From Brevibacillus panacihumi (GTDB lineage: Bacteria > Bacillota > Bacilli > Brevibacillales > Brevibacillaceae): a DNA stretch of 64,000 nt. The position numbers were made by a program, and so were the translations under genes. This document shows, piece by piece, positions 26,172-34,019 of the stretch. Below the pieces are notes generated by a model. The model worked only from the letters and a program-made list of their open reading frames with translations. It was not told the DNA's origin and ran no database searches. The stretch is taken from positions 1 through 64,000 of the forward strand of contig NZ_RHHT01000015.1 in assembly GCF_003710985.1 (NCBI RefSeq), in the 5' to 3' direction. Positions within the stretch are counted from its first letter, which is position 1. Each line of letters opens with the position of its first letter.

Positions 26172-26636
26172 ATGGAAAACTTTGAATGGAAATTAAAAGA
26201 TTATATAGCCTCGAACAATATCAAAGCAGAACATCTCAGTCTGGACAAGTCTTGTCATTCCGTCGAAGAAGCTGCCGAAGCTGTAAATGGCTCGGTGCAT
26301 GAAATTGTGAAAAATATTTGTATGATAGACGGAAATGGAAGGTTAATTGTGGCCATCGTGAAAGGGGAGGACCGCGCTAGCACATCACGAGTAGGGAAAG
26401 CACTGCAGATAGAAAAACCTCGATTGGCGGAAGAAAAAGAGGTTTTGGAAAAAACGGGTTATCCAGCTGGTGGGGTTCCATCTTTCGGTTACAATTCGCT
26501 ATTCTTAGTTGACCCAAAAGTGACCGAATTAGATTTTGTATATACGGGCGGAGGCTCACCGTATTCATTAGTGAGAATAAAAGTCGACGAGCTGCTGGAA
26601 GTTAATCAAGGGACTGTTGTTCGCGTAAGAAAATAG
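26172..26636 (+). CDS. YbaK/EbsC-family aminoacyl-tRNA deacylase-like protein
   Basis: This 154-residue YbaK/ProX-type editing domain includes the nearly universal lysine in VKNICMIDG, followed by VAIVKGEDRAS, and the GYPAGGVPSFGY loop. Such proteins hydrolyse mischarged aminoacyl-tRNAs such as Cys-tRNA(Pro) in trans. It follows the tmrB relic by 40 bp and is followed by a terminator. The substrate specificity of this copy is unknown. Confidence 0.9.
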   Translation: MENFEWKLKDYIASNNIKAEHLSLDKSCHSVEEAAEAVNGSVHEIVKNICMIDGNGRLIVAIVKGEDRASTSRVGKALQIEKPRLAEEKEVLEKTGYPAGGVPSFGYNSLFLVDPKVTELDFVYTGGGSPYSLVRIKVDELLEVNQGTVVRVRK

Positions 26637-26656
26637 AAGTTCACTTCTTCCCTCGA

Positions 26657-26683
26657 CCTCATCTAGATCGGTGAGGTTTTTTT
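26657..26683 (+). terminator. Terminator after the YbaK-like gene
   Basis: CCTCATC (26657-26663) pairs with GGTGAGG (26670-26676) and is followed by seven T's. Confidence 0.85.
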
Positions 26684-26713
26684 GATTTGTTCCAGGGAGC
26701 GGAAACCTAAGGG

Positions 26714-26947
26714 CTACTCCGGGTAGGGTAGCCCACGACCGTCAAAAAGCTCGACGATGTAGTTGTATACACGTCCATGTACGTCCGGGAAGACAAACGC
26801 AAATACACCTTCTTGGAGCTTCAACGTATCGGAAGATTGCTCGATCCAATACGGGATGTACATAATGTCTAGCGAGTCTTTTATGTAACTGACATTTCTT
26901 TCTGGCACCGTGTAATAGAAAGATTTATTGTATACCGGCTTTTCCAT
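26714..26947 (-). CDS. Hypothetical 77-residue protein
   Basis: The start at ATG 26947 (MEKPVYNKSFYYTVPERN) has AAAGGAG about 12 bases upstream. The protein is soluble, rich in aromatic and acidic residues, with no cysteine and no membrane segment. I do not recognise the family. It stands alone in a cluster of small minus-strand genes. Confidence 0.6.
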   Translation of the reverse strand: MEKPVYNKSFYYTVPERNVSYIKDSLDIMYIPYWIEQSSDTLKLQEGVFAFVFPDVHGRVYNYIVELFDGRGLPYPE

Positions 26948-27028
26948 ACCAAAAACCACTCCTTTGTCAGAACATATCACATCGGAGCGGGACAAGAAAG
27001 TGGGTATACGAGTCCCAAATAGGTCGGA

Positions 27029-27439
27029 TTATGCAAGAAGCCATTGATAGAGATACCAACTGACCCATACGCCCAGGAGTATCCAAATGATAATGAAGAT
27101 TGCACCCATGATCCAGTTCTTTGGTTTACCTTTCGCCAGAAGTGCTTGAGCTTTTTCTCGGCAGTCATGTATCACTTCGTTCGGTATAAGCTTCAGGGCG
27201 ACCCAAATACCCAGTGGAACTAAAATAATGTCATCTAGGTAACCCAGAATCGGGATAAAGTCAGGGATGAAATCGATCGGGCTGAAAGCATAGGCAACAA
27301 CGAGAATAGCGAAGAGCTTGGCATACCAAGAAACCCTGGAGTCCTTATAGGCGAAGTATAAGACATATGCTTCTAACTTTAATTTCTTGGCTTTATTTTT
27401 TAACACTTGGAAGGTCGTTGCTGCGCGCAAATCAATCAC
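27029..27439 (-). CDS. YkvA-family (DUF1232) membrane protein
   Basis: This 136-residue protein has the DUF1232 signature SPIDFIPDFIPILGYLDD in the middle, preceded by a hydrophobic segment (LFAILVVAYAF) and followed by VPLGIWVALKLIP. A further membrane segment is at the C-terminus (WIMGAIFIIIWILLGVWVSW). YkvA-type proteins are widespread, and their function is unknown. Confidence 0.88.
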   Translation of the reverse strand: MIDLRAATTFQVLKNKAKKLKLEAYVLYFAYKDSRVSWYAKLFAILVVAYAFSPIDFIPDFIPILGYLDDIILVPLGIWVALKLIPNEVIHDCREKAQALLAKGKPKNWIMGAIFIIIWILLGVWVSWYLYQWLLA

Positions 27440-27486
27440 CTCCAGAGTAATGTAACAGACGATATAGCAGCATTCAATTCAACTGC

Positions 27487-27516
27487 ATAAAAAAAACTCC
27501 CCACCTAGTAGGGAGT
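27487..27516 (-). terminator. Terminator of the small gene at 27522
   Basis: Read on the minus strand, ACTCCC and GGGGAGT form a stem, then a run of T's follows, just past the stop of the 62-residue gene. Confidence 0.7.
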
Positions 27517-27521
27517 AAAAG

Positions 27522-27710
27522 TTATGAACAGCTCTCGTGGGAGTGTTTCATCATCTCAGAGTATTTAACAAATTTCATTTCATGGTAAAAATGTTTTTTG
27601 TAATAGTAAATATGTTTGGCAGGATCTTTATGCTCGTAAAATTTAGCTAACATTTGATATTCGGATGCTTTCTTAAAATGATAGTCTCTTTTATCCTTAT
27701 ACACCGTCAT
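27522..27710 (-). CDS. Small hypothetical protein rich in Tyr, His and Lys
   Basis: This is a protein of about 62 residues (MTVYKDKRDYHFKKASEYQ onward) with a tail HSHESCS. AGGGAG is only 2 bases before ATG 27710 and 8 bases before an in-frame GTG at 27704, so the GTG may be the real start. It has its own terminator. No family recognised. Confidence 0.55.
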   Translation of the reverse strand: MTVYKDKRDYHFKKASEYQMLAKFYEHKDPAKHIYYYKKHFYHEMKFVKYSEMMKHSHESCS

Positions 27711-27889
27711 CACTCCCTGTATTCATGTCTGTGTATCATATGCAACGGTTCGCAATCGAGCAATGGACAATTGTCCCGTTCACAATAAAAATTCACAAGC
27801 TGCATCAGATAACAGCAACGAAGCGAAATAGGGCTTCGTGATCTGACTAGGGAGAATTCTCGGCAAGGTGGTTATGCGTAAGGTAACAG

Positions 27890-28129
27890 CTAGAAAATGG
27901 CATCAACAGCTACAAGGGGCCAAATATTCCGAAGTGCTTTGCCATCGATGGATCCATGCTGCAATAACTCCAGGTGAGAAGAATATACTTGAATTTCATC
28001 CTTGTAATATTCAGCCAAACACCATCCAGATGGAGTATTGGTAATAGAGAACTTTCTATCTGCGTAAATAAATTCAATTTCATGCCCAATGGAAAGATCG
28101 TGTGTAAGCTTCTTGAAAGTATAGCCCAT
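27890..28129 (-). CDS. Hypothetical 79-residue protein
   Basis: ATG 28129 has GGGGG at about 7 bases. The protein (MGYTFKKLTHDLSIGHEIEF, later NTPSGWCLAEYY) looks like a small beta-rich cytosolic protein with no membrane segment. No family recognised and no obvious operon partner. Confidence 0.6.
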   Translation of the reverse strand: MGYTFKKLTHDLSIGHEIEFIYADRKFSITNTPSGWCLAEYYKDEIQVYSSHLELLQHGSIDGKALRNIWPLVAVDAIF

Positions 28130-28178
28130 ATTCGGCACCCCCTATTGTTTTTGAAAAAAACGGTAATTGTAATATCGA

Positions 28179-28206
28179 GCCGTCAGGATTACACCTGATG
28201 GCTTTT
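28179..28206 (+). terminator. Hairpin with short T run
   Basis: GCCGTCAGG (28179-28187) and CCTGATGGC (28194-28202), then TTTTCT. No plus-strand gene ends just upstream, so it may block readthrough into the ABC transporter or be a relic of a lost gene. Confidence 0.55.
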
Positions 28207-28344
28207 CTATTTTTCTTTCCTTACAAAACCGAAAGCAAACTGTAAGGAAGATCAATGGCTACTGAATTGGAACTTCGTTACAGTAATAACGAGCCGTTAC
28301 GAGAACTACAGTCAAATGCTTCGAAATGAAATGGAGGATTATCA

Positions 28345-29112
28345 ATGAGTGCATCCGTACTAGATGTAAAAAACGTTCAGAAAATATACGGAAGAAAAGG
28401 GGAGAGTCAGTCGCATGCTTTGAAAGGCGTATCGCTGACGATCGGAAAAGGAGAGTTCGTCGGCATCATGGGACCGTCCGGTTCGGGGAAAACGACCCTG
28501 CTAAACGTCATTTCCACGCTGGATCGTCCAACGGAAGGCTTGATCGAAATCGCTGGAACGAACATTACACAGATGAAACAGAACCAACTGGCAGATTTTC
28601 GTTCGCAAAAGCTGGGCTTTATTTTTCAGGACTTCAACCTGCTGGAAAACTTGACGGTTTATGAGAACATCGCGCTGCCTCTATCTCTCCAGGGTGTACC
28701 TTCCAAAGAGATCGGCACCAAGGTAAACAAGGTTGCACAAACACTCGGGATCGATGAGATTTTGCAAAAGTATCCGGTGCAAATATCCGGGGGACAAAAG
28801 CAACGGGCCGCAGCTGCACGTGCGTTGGTGCATGATCCGGCCATTCTGCTGGCGGATGAGCCGACTGGCGCGTTGGACTCCAAGAATGCCAAAAGCTTGC
28901 TCGAAACGATGACGGACCTGAACGAAAATCACCAGGTAACCATTATGATGGTCACGCATGACGCATTTTCCGCCAGCTATTGCAAGCGAATCCTGTTCAT
29001 TCAGGACGGAAAGCTGTATAGCGAGCTTCAAAGGACTGGGGACCGTCAATCCTTTTTCAAACAAATTCTGGATGTACTGGCCGAGCTGGGTGCATCACAA
29101 GATGTGCACTAG
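28345..29112 (+). CDS. BceA-type ABC transporter ATPase
   Basis: This 255-residue ATPase has Walker A GPSGSGKTTL, a Q-loop in IFQDFNLL, signature SGGQKQRAAAAR and Walker B ILLADEPTGALD, in the lipoprotein/peptide exporter branch (BceA, YxdL, MacB-like). ATG 28345 follows GGAGG. It pairs with the FtsX-type permease 12 bp downstream. Such modules give resistance to bacitracin and other cell-wall-active peptides by freeing their lipid targets. No BceRS-type two-component system is adjacent. Confidence 0.92.
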   Translation: MSASVLDVKNVQKIYGRKGESQSHALKGVSLTIGKGEFVGIMGPSGSGKTTLLNVISTLDRPTEGLIEIAGTNITQMKQNQLADFRSQKLGFIFQDFNLLENLTVYENIALPLSLQGVPSKEIGTKVNKVAQTLGIDEILQKYPVQISGGQKQRAAAARALVHDPAILLADEPTGALDSKNAKSLLETMTDLNENHQVTIMMVTHDAFSASYCKRILFIQDGKLYSELQRTGDRQSFFKQILDVLAELGASQDVH

Positions 29113-29124
29113 GAGGTACGTTTT

Positions 29125-31005
29125 ATGCTTTTCAAGCTATCACTGTCCAGTATGAGAAAGATGATGAAGGATTACCTGGTTCTATTGGTGGGCCTGGTCA
29201 TCTCCATCTCGATTTTCTACATGTTCCAAACTCTTGCCCTCAATTCGGATTTCACCAAAGGCAACTCGGTGATTTCATCCATTCAGATCGTGTTCAACGT
29301 TGGGGCATTTCTGCTTGCGTTCATCACCGTGTTCTATATTATCTACGCCAACTCCTTCCTGCTGTCGCTGCGCCGCAAAGAGCTCGGCATGTACATGGTG
29401 CTAGGGGCAAAAAAAGGGAAGATCAGCCAGATCCTGTTCTGGGAAACACTGATGATGGGGATTGCTTCTCTATGTATTGGAACTGTCGTCGGCGTCGTCT
29501 TGTCCAGCGGGATCGGCAAATTGCTGATGAGTCTATTGGAGATTTCTCCAGAGGGGTATCACCCTTTTTACGTGCCGGCGATCTGGATGACCTGGGGATT
29601 TTTCCTGGTGTTGTTCCTGATCACCTCTACCATCAACGTCATCCGCTTGGCACGGGCAACTGAACTGGATCTCATTCGAGCCGAGCAGCAAAACGATAGA
29701 ATCAAACGCAGAAGAATCGGCGCTATTATCGTTGCTTTAATCGGAGTGTTCCTAATCGCTGTAGGCTATTTTGCACTCATTGAGATCTTGGCCCTCCAGG
29801 TGCTTGGGTTGATCGTTGGAGCTTTTGCCACGACGATCGGAACATACCTGATTTTTATCTCGCTGCTGCCTGTTTTTGTACAGGCATTGAAGAATAATCA
29901 GGAGCTCAACGATCGCCAATTAAATGCATTTACCTTTGCCCAGCTGCGTTTTCGAGTGAACAACCTGACCAAAGTGCTCGGCACGGTCGCGATGCTGATT
30001 GCACTGGGCGTCGGGGCGATGGCAGGGGGATTGGCTTTCCAGCAGAACGTAGATCTGATTTCCAGTGCGCAGCACGTCTACGACATTACCCTGCATGATC
30101 CGGCAGAAGAGGATTATCAGGCATTGAACAAAATGACGGTAATCGAGCAGAATACGTACCGCTACAAGATGGACGAGAAAGGGTACTACTTCGCAAAGGA
30201 TGATCTGCTTGCCCATCCGCCATTGATCTCGACCAACAGCATCGAGAACTATTCGTCGGAGAACAAGCCAAAAAGAGTAACAGAGCAGCTTCCTCATCCT
30301 GCGTACATCATGTATGCGAGTCCGGATGAGAATCCGAACTTGGAGGCGGTTCCGGCAGAATGGGATCAGGCCATTTCCAGCGAAATTATCATCAGCTATG
30401 ATATGCTGAGAGGGAAAGCTGTCCAAATCGTGGACCGGGCAACCTATGAGGGAATTGCCGGAAGCGAACACCAGGTGCTGCTTGCCCAAGTAGATGATTA
30501 TTTGAAATACAAACCAGAACTAAAAGCCATGGATCAGCGGCAAGAACAGTGGATCAAAACGGCGCATCAGGATGAAGAACGAGAAGTGTATCTGTCTACC
30601 AAATACAGCACGTACGAAGCGGTGTACGCCTTCACAAGCGGCACCATGTTCATGGGCTTCTTTTTGGGAATCGCCTTTTTGGCAATGATGGCGAGCTGCC
30701 TGATGTTCAAAATATTGTCCGGCGCTACACGCGATAAAGACCGGTACAGTATGCTGAGAAAAATCGGCGTGCGTCATTCGCTATTGGTTGGCTCCATTTA
30801 CAAGGAACTGTTCCTTGTCTTCATCTTCCCGGCTTTGGTAGGTCTAACTCACGTCCTGGTAGGCATGCAGATGTTTTCGTTTATTCTGCTCGACCCTTAC
30901 GTGAACATCTGGGTGCCAACCTTGATTTTCCTCGCGATCTATGCGATTTACTACTACATCACCGTTCAGCTTTACCGTGGAATCGTATTGCCCAAAGAAG
31001 CGTGA
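29125..31005 (+). CDS. BceB-type ABC transporter permease
   Basis: This 626-residue FtsX-family permease has ten expected membrane segments and a large extracytoplasmic domain of about 200 residues (roughly 310-520, from QQNVDLISSAQHVYDI on) between helices 7 and 8, the hallmark of BceB-type permeases that sense and remove peptide antibiotics. The start at ATG 29125 follows AGGAGG. A perfect hairpin terminator follows the stop. Confidence 0.92.
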   Translation: MLFKLSLSSMRKMMKDYLVLLVGLVISISIFYMFQTLALNSDFTKGNSVISSIQIVFNVGAFLLAFITVFYIIYANSFLLSLRRKELGMYMVLGAKKGKISQILFWETLMMGIASLCIGTVVGVVLSSGIGKLLMSLLEISPEGYHPFYVPAIWMTWGFFLVLFLITSTINVIRLARATELDLIRAEQQNDRIKRRRIGAIIVALIGVFLIAVGYFALIEILALQVLGLIVGAFATTIGTYLIFISLLPVFVQALKNNQELNDRQLNAFTFAQLRFRVNNLTKVLGTVAMLIALGVGAMAGGLAFQQNVDLISSAQHVYDITLHDPAEEDYQALNKMTVIEQNTYRYKMDEKGYYFAKDDLLAHPPLISTNSIENYSSENKPKRVTEQLPHPAYIMYASPDENPNLEAVPAEWDQAISSEIIISYDMLRGKAVQIVDRATYEGIAGSEHQVLLAQVDDYLKYKPELKAMDQRQEQWIKTAHQDEEREVYLSTKYSTYEAVYAFTSGTMFMGFFLGIAFLAMMASCLMFKILSGATRDKDRYSMLRKIGVRHSLLVGSIYKELFLVFIFPALVGLTHVLVGMQMFSFILLDPYVNIWVPTLIFLAIYAIYYYITVQLYRGIVLPKEA

Positions 31006-31008
31006 ATA

Positions 31009-31038
31009 ACCGTCAGGGCTTTTGCCCTGACGGTTTTC
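31009..31038 (+). terminator. Terminator of the BceAB-type operon
   Basis: ACCGTCAGGGC and GCCCTGACGGT pair perfectly over 11 bp with a four-base loop and are followed by TTTCTCTTTTTT. Confidence 0.92.
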
Positions 31039-31065
31039 TCTTTTTTCACTGGTGCCAAATCTAAA

Positions 31066-31278
31066 CTAGGCTAATTTAATATTGGTGTACACAATAAAAT
31101 TAAGGACACCGATCAGAAGCTGGAGGCAAAGAGAGGCAGCAGCAAAATATAAGGCTTTTCGTCCCACACTTTTAAATTCCTGGTTTTGGTTAAACATGGA
31201 GACGAGCCATATAATTAATCCTGCGGGAAAGAAAATAAAGCTAAAAAAATAAATAATAAATTTTTCAAATTTTTTCAT
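31066..31278 (-). CDS. Small two-helix membrane protein
   Basis: This 70-residue protein has two hydrophobic segments (FIIYFFSFIFFPAGLIIWLV and ALYFAAASLCLQLLIGVLNFIV) joined by a polar loop. It resembles short membrane proteins of unknown function in Bacillales. It is on the opposite strand to the ABC genes. Confidence 0.65.
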   Translation of the reverse strand: MKKFEKFIIYFFSFIFFPAGLIIWLVSMFNQNQEFKSVGRKALYFAAASLCLQLLIGVLNFIVYTNIKLA

Positions 31279-31413
31279 TAGATTTCCACCATTGAGTTTT
31301 TGATCATTTTACAACATTTGTATGTAATTAGCAAAAATCCAATATCTTGGACAAACGGCCTTGCTAAATGAACCGTACCCAAAAAAGAGACAAAGACTCG
31401 GTTTTTGCAAATT

Positions 31414-31749
31414 CTAACCAACCAAGCTAAAACCAACAAAAATCCCGATGAAGAGACCAAGGTATGCAATCAAACGATATTCAAATGTATACGGGGAGTC
31501 AGAAAGCAGCCACTTGTTCCCCAAAATAATAAAACAGCAGTACAAGATTACAATCAAGATTCCCATTAGTTGCGACTCTATCGGTTGTGACGGAGTTTCA
31601 TAAGGGAGCATCGGCGGTTCCTTCACGTGTGATAATGTAATTGGCCCGAATCCAAAGATAAGCAAGCCCGAAAAGATACATACAAAAACAGCAGGTATAC
31701 CTGTAACGAAATTAAGGAAGAAGATCATAATCGGTGGAACTCTCGACAT
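31414..31749 (-). CDS. Hypothetical membrane protein, 111 residues
   Basis: I start it at ATG 31749 (MSRVPPIMIFFLNF) since GTAGGTG is about 7 bases upstream. Three hydrophobic segments are visible (IMIFFLNFVTGIPAVFVCIF, MGILIVILYCCFIILG, LIAYLGLFIGIFVGF). No family recognised. Confidence 0.6.
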   Translation of the reverse strand: MSRVPPIMIFFLNFVTGIPAVFVCIFSGLLIFGFGPITLSHVKEPPMLPYETPSQPIESQLMGILIVILYCCFIILGNKWLLSDSPYTFEYRLIAYLGLFIGIFVGFSLVG

Positions 31750-31895
31750 TTGAATCACCTACTACATGTTTGGTAACGATTTAAATTTGCACATGAAAGT
31801 GGAAATACCTGCTCATGTACGTAAGGGAGGAAGCCGGGCGATGGAAATACTCGAATAGGCCAAACTGCGTAAATCATAGCAAACGCATACAAAAA

Positions 31896-31918
31896 AAATC
31901 CTCGAAAATCGAGGATTT
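31896..31918 (-). terminator. Terminator of the CDGSH operon
   Basis: AAATCCTCGA and TCGAGGATTT pair over 10 bp with a three-base loop; on the minus strand a T run follows. It begins within the stop codon region of the gene at 31917. Confidence 0.85.
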
Positions 31919-32135
31919 ATAGCCTTCCAATATCTCTACTGACTGCAAACCCGGACATACTCTTCTTTTGCCCAACCTGATTCGCTTCGTAATTCGAAGG
32001 AATGCCGATGTCAGGTCCAAATTCATCACTTGCCTCGGCAGTGCCGGACTGCTCTAAAGCCTCAGCGTAGTCACTGCTTTCTTGCAAGCTCTCGTTTGTT
32101 TCGCTTCGTTTATTCGGCTCTTCTGAATGAACCAT
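31917..32135 (-). CDS. Hypothetical acidic 72-residue protein
   Basis: ATG 32135 (MVHSEEPNKRSETNESLQES) follows AAAGGAGG at 7 bases; an ATG three bases earlier is too close. The protein is highly acidic and polar, likely unstructured. It is second in an operon behind a CDGSH iron-sulfur protein and ends at a terminator. No family recognised. Confidence 0.6.
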   Translation of the reverse strand: MVHSEEPNKRSETNESLQESSDYAEALEQSGTAEASDEFGPDIGIPSNYEANQVGQKKSMSGFAVSRDIGRL

Positions 32136-32184
32136 CATAATCCCTCCTTTACCATGACATGTTGCCCCATTATCCGCGAAAAGC

Positions 32185-32394
32185 CTATTTCGCCCGAGGC
32201 GAGCTCTCAAACCCGATTTTCTTATGCGTCCCATCACAGAAAGGCTTTTTCTCGGACTGACCACAGCGACAGAGTGAAAACGATGCTCCTACCTCATACT
32301 TGTCCCCGATTCCATCCACTAATTCCACAGGACCGGTAATGCGAATCGAACCATTGTCGTTGATTTTGATCGTTACCTTTTCCTGATCCACCAT
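32185..32394 (-). CDS. CDGSH-type iron-sulfur protein
   Basis: This 69-residue protein has the motif CRCGQSEKKPFCDGTH, giving three cysteines and one histidine that bind a 2Fe-2S cluster in CDGSH (MitoNEET-type) proteins. ATG 32394 follows AAGGAGGG. Redox or cluster-transfer roles are assumed for the family; none is established for this type of small bacterial form. Confidence 0.9.
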   Translation of the reverse strand: MVDQEKVTIKINDNGSIRITGPVELVDGIGDKYEVGASFSLCRCGQSEKKPFCDGTHKKIGFESSPRAK

Positions 32395-32544
32395 GTATCC
32401 CTCCTTCGTTATTATCATTACCAATTTATTGGGTACAGCAGGGAGTTAGGAAAGAATATTTTGCATGAGCAGTTTGGTTTTCTAACGAAAGAAAAGTAGA
32501 CTGCCATTTTTTGGACAAGCCTCCTAAAAAGACTTTTCATATAT

Positions 32545-32558
32545 GTAAAATATTTTAC
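32545..32558. promoter_or_regulatory. AT-rich palindrome upstream of the peptide operon
   Basis: GTAAAATATTTTAC is a perfect 14-bp palindrome about 105 bp before the first peptidase gene. It could be an operator for the operon. An ATTGTGAAAAATTC segment near 32587 also resembles a sequence near the Crp/Fnr gene start (ATTGTGAAAG on the plus strand near 46853). Both are suggestive only. Confidence 0.35.
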
Positions 32559-32662
32559 CCATCCCTTTTTTCACCTTGTGGTAAGATTGTGAAAAATTCA
32601 AACATTCGAGAAACGAAATGAAAATCAGGCTCAAGCACCACCACCAACAAAGGAATGATTCC

Positions 32663-34015
32663 ATGTCCATCCAATGGAACCTCATAAAAGCGGAAGCAGC
32701 CAGCTACCTGCAGAAGCTGATCCAAATCGATACGACGAATCCCCCGGGCAATGAGTTGGAAGCAGCTCGTTATCTGGCAGAACTCGCCCGCAAGAACGGC
32801 CTGCATGCCGAGATCCAGGAAACGGCAGAGGGGAGGGCCAATCTTCTTATCTCCTACCAACAGCCTGTGGCGCAGGCCTTGGAAGCCCCAGCGAGCAGCT
32901 CTCTGATTCTGCTCTCTCACCTGGATGTGGTCGGGGCTGACGCAAAGGATTGGGAGCATGGGCCCTTTTCCGGCGCCATTGTGGATGATGTCCTCTGGGG
33001 ACGCGGAACGATCGACACCAAGCAGTTGACCATCATGGAGCTGATGGCGCTCATCCTGTTAAAGCGGGAGAACCGCACGTTCGCAAAAGACATTCTGCTC
33101 GTCGCCACAGCAGACGAAGAAAGCGGCAGCACCTATGGCCTCCTGGAACTGTTGAAGACGCATGGCGAAATCTTTCGCAACAAGCATGTCATCAGCGAAG
33201 GGGGAGGTTTTCCGATCCTGGTCCATGATATTCCCCATTACTTGTGCGAAACAGGGCAAAAGGGAATTTGCCAAATCACCTTCCACGTGGCTAACAGTCA
33301 ATCGACGCCGTACTACGTGGACAATCGTCCCATGCATGCCGCAGCCCGGCTCGTGCAGCGCATCACGCAATTTCGCTGGGAGGCGGAACCGCCGAAGACC
33401 ACGGTCTATCTCCTGGACCAATTGCTGCAAAGCTGTGGGCTAGAAGAGGCAATCTCAGCGCCGATTGCAGAAAAATTACGTCTTCTTCAGCTGTTTGTCA
33501 GCCCCTTCATGGCAAATGTCTTGCGGGCCATGACCGAAAATACGATGGCGCCGACCATCTGGAAGGGGGGCAGGCTGGCCCGACAGCCACAAGGAGAGGC
33601 CGTCATCTGTATAGATTGCCGCCTGCTGCCAGGGGTGACAAGAGAGATGGTGGAGGAGAAGCTGGCCCAATTGGCAGAAGACCTGCCCGTTTCCTGGCAG
33701 ATCGAGAGCTTTTCCCAAGGGTACGAAACGGATTTTGAAAGCCCGTTGTTCGAGGTGTTTGATCAGCGTGTACGGGCGCAGCTCGAGGGCAGCAAGGTAG
33801 TGCCGTTCATCGCCACTGGCAGCAGCGACGGTCGCCATCTTTTGCCCTATCGATCCCGTGTATTCGGCTTCTCTCCCATGCTTCCCGATGTCACGTTTGA
33901 AAAGGTGCTTCCGCTGGTGCATGGGGTAAATGAGCGCATCCCGCTGGACTCGCTGCTTTTTGGAATCAGGGTTTTATACGAATCAATCGGCCAATACATG
34001 ACGAGAGGGGAGTAA
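32663..34015 (+). CDS. M20-family metallopeptidase-like protein A
   Basis: This 450-residue member of the M20 dipeptidase/acetylornithine-deacetylase family starts at ATG 32663, with AAAGGA 9 bases upstream. Metal-site motifs are LLSHLDVVG (His, Asp), GRGTIDTKQ (Asp), ADEESGS (Glu, Glu) and a C-terminal VHGVNERIP (His). The dimerisation-domain GGH motif present in its paralogue at 35232 is absent here (NSQSTPYY in its place), and that histidine normally reaches the partner's active site. It may be a modified or regulatory peptidase. First gene of the peptide operon. Confidence 0.85.
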   Translation: MSIQWNLIKAEAASYLQKLIQIDTTNPPGNELEAARYLAELARKNGLHAEIQETAEGRANLLISYQQPVAQALEAPASSSLILLSHLDVVGADAKDWEHGPFSGAIVDDVLWGRGTIDTKQLTIMELMALILLKRENRTFAKDILLVATADEESGSTYGLLELLKTHGEIFRNKHVISEGGGFPILVHDIPHYLCETGQKGICQITFHVANSQSTPYYVDNRPMHAAARLVQRITQFRWEAEPPKTTVYLLDQLLQSCGLEEAISAPIAEKLRLLQLFVSPFMANVLRAMTENTMAPTIWKGGRLARQPQGEAVICIDCRLLPGVTREMVEEKLAQLAEDLPVSWQIESFSQGYETDFESPLFEVFDQRVRAQLEGSKVVPFIATGSSDGRHLLPYRSRVFGFSPMLPDVTFEKVLPLVHGVNERIPLDSLLFGIRVLYESIGQYMTRGE

Positions 34016-34019
34016 TCAG

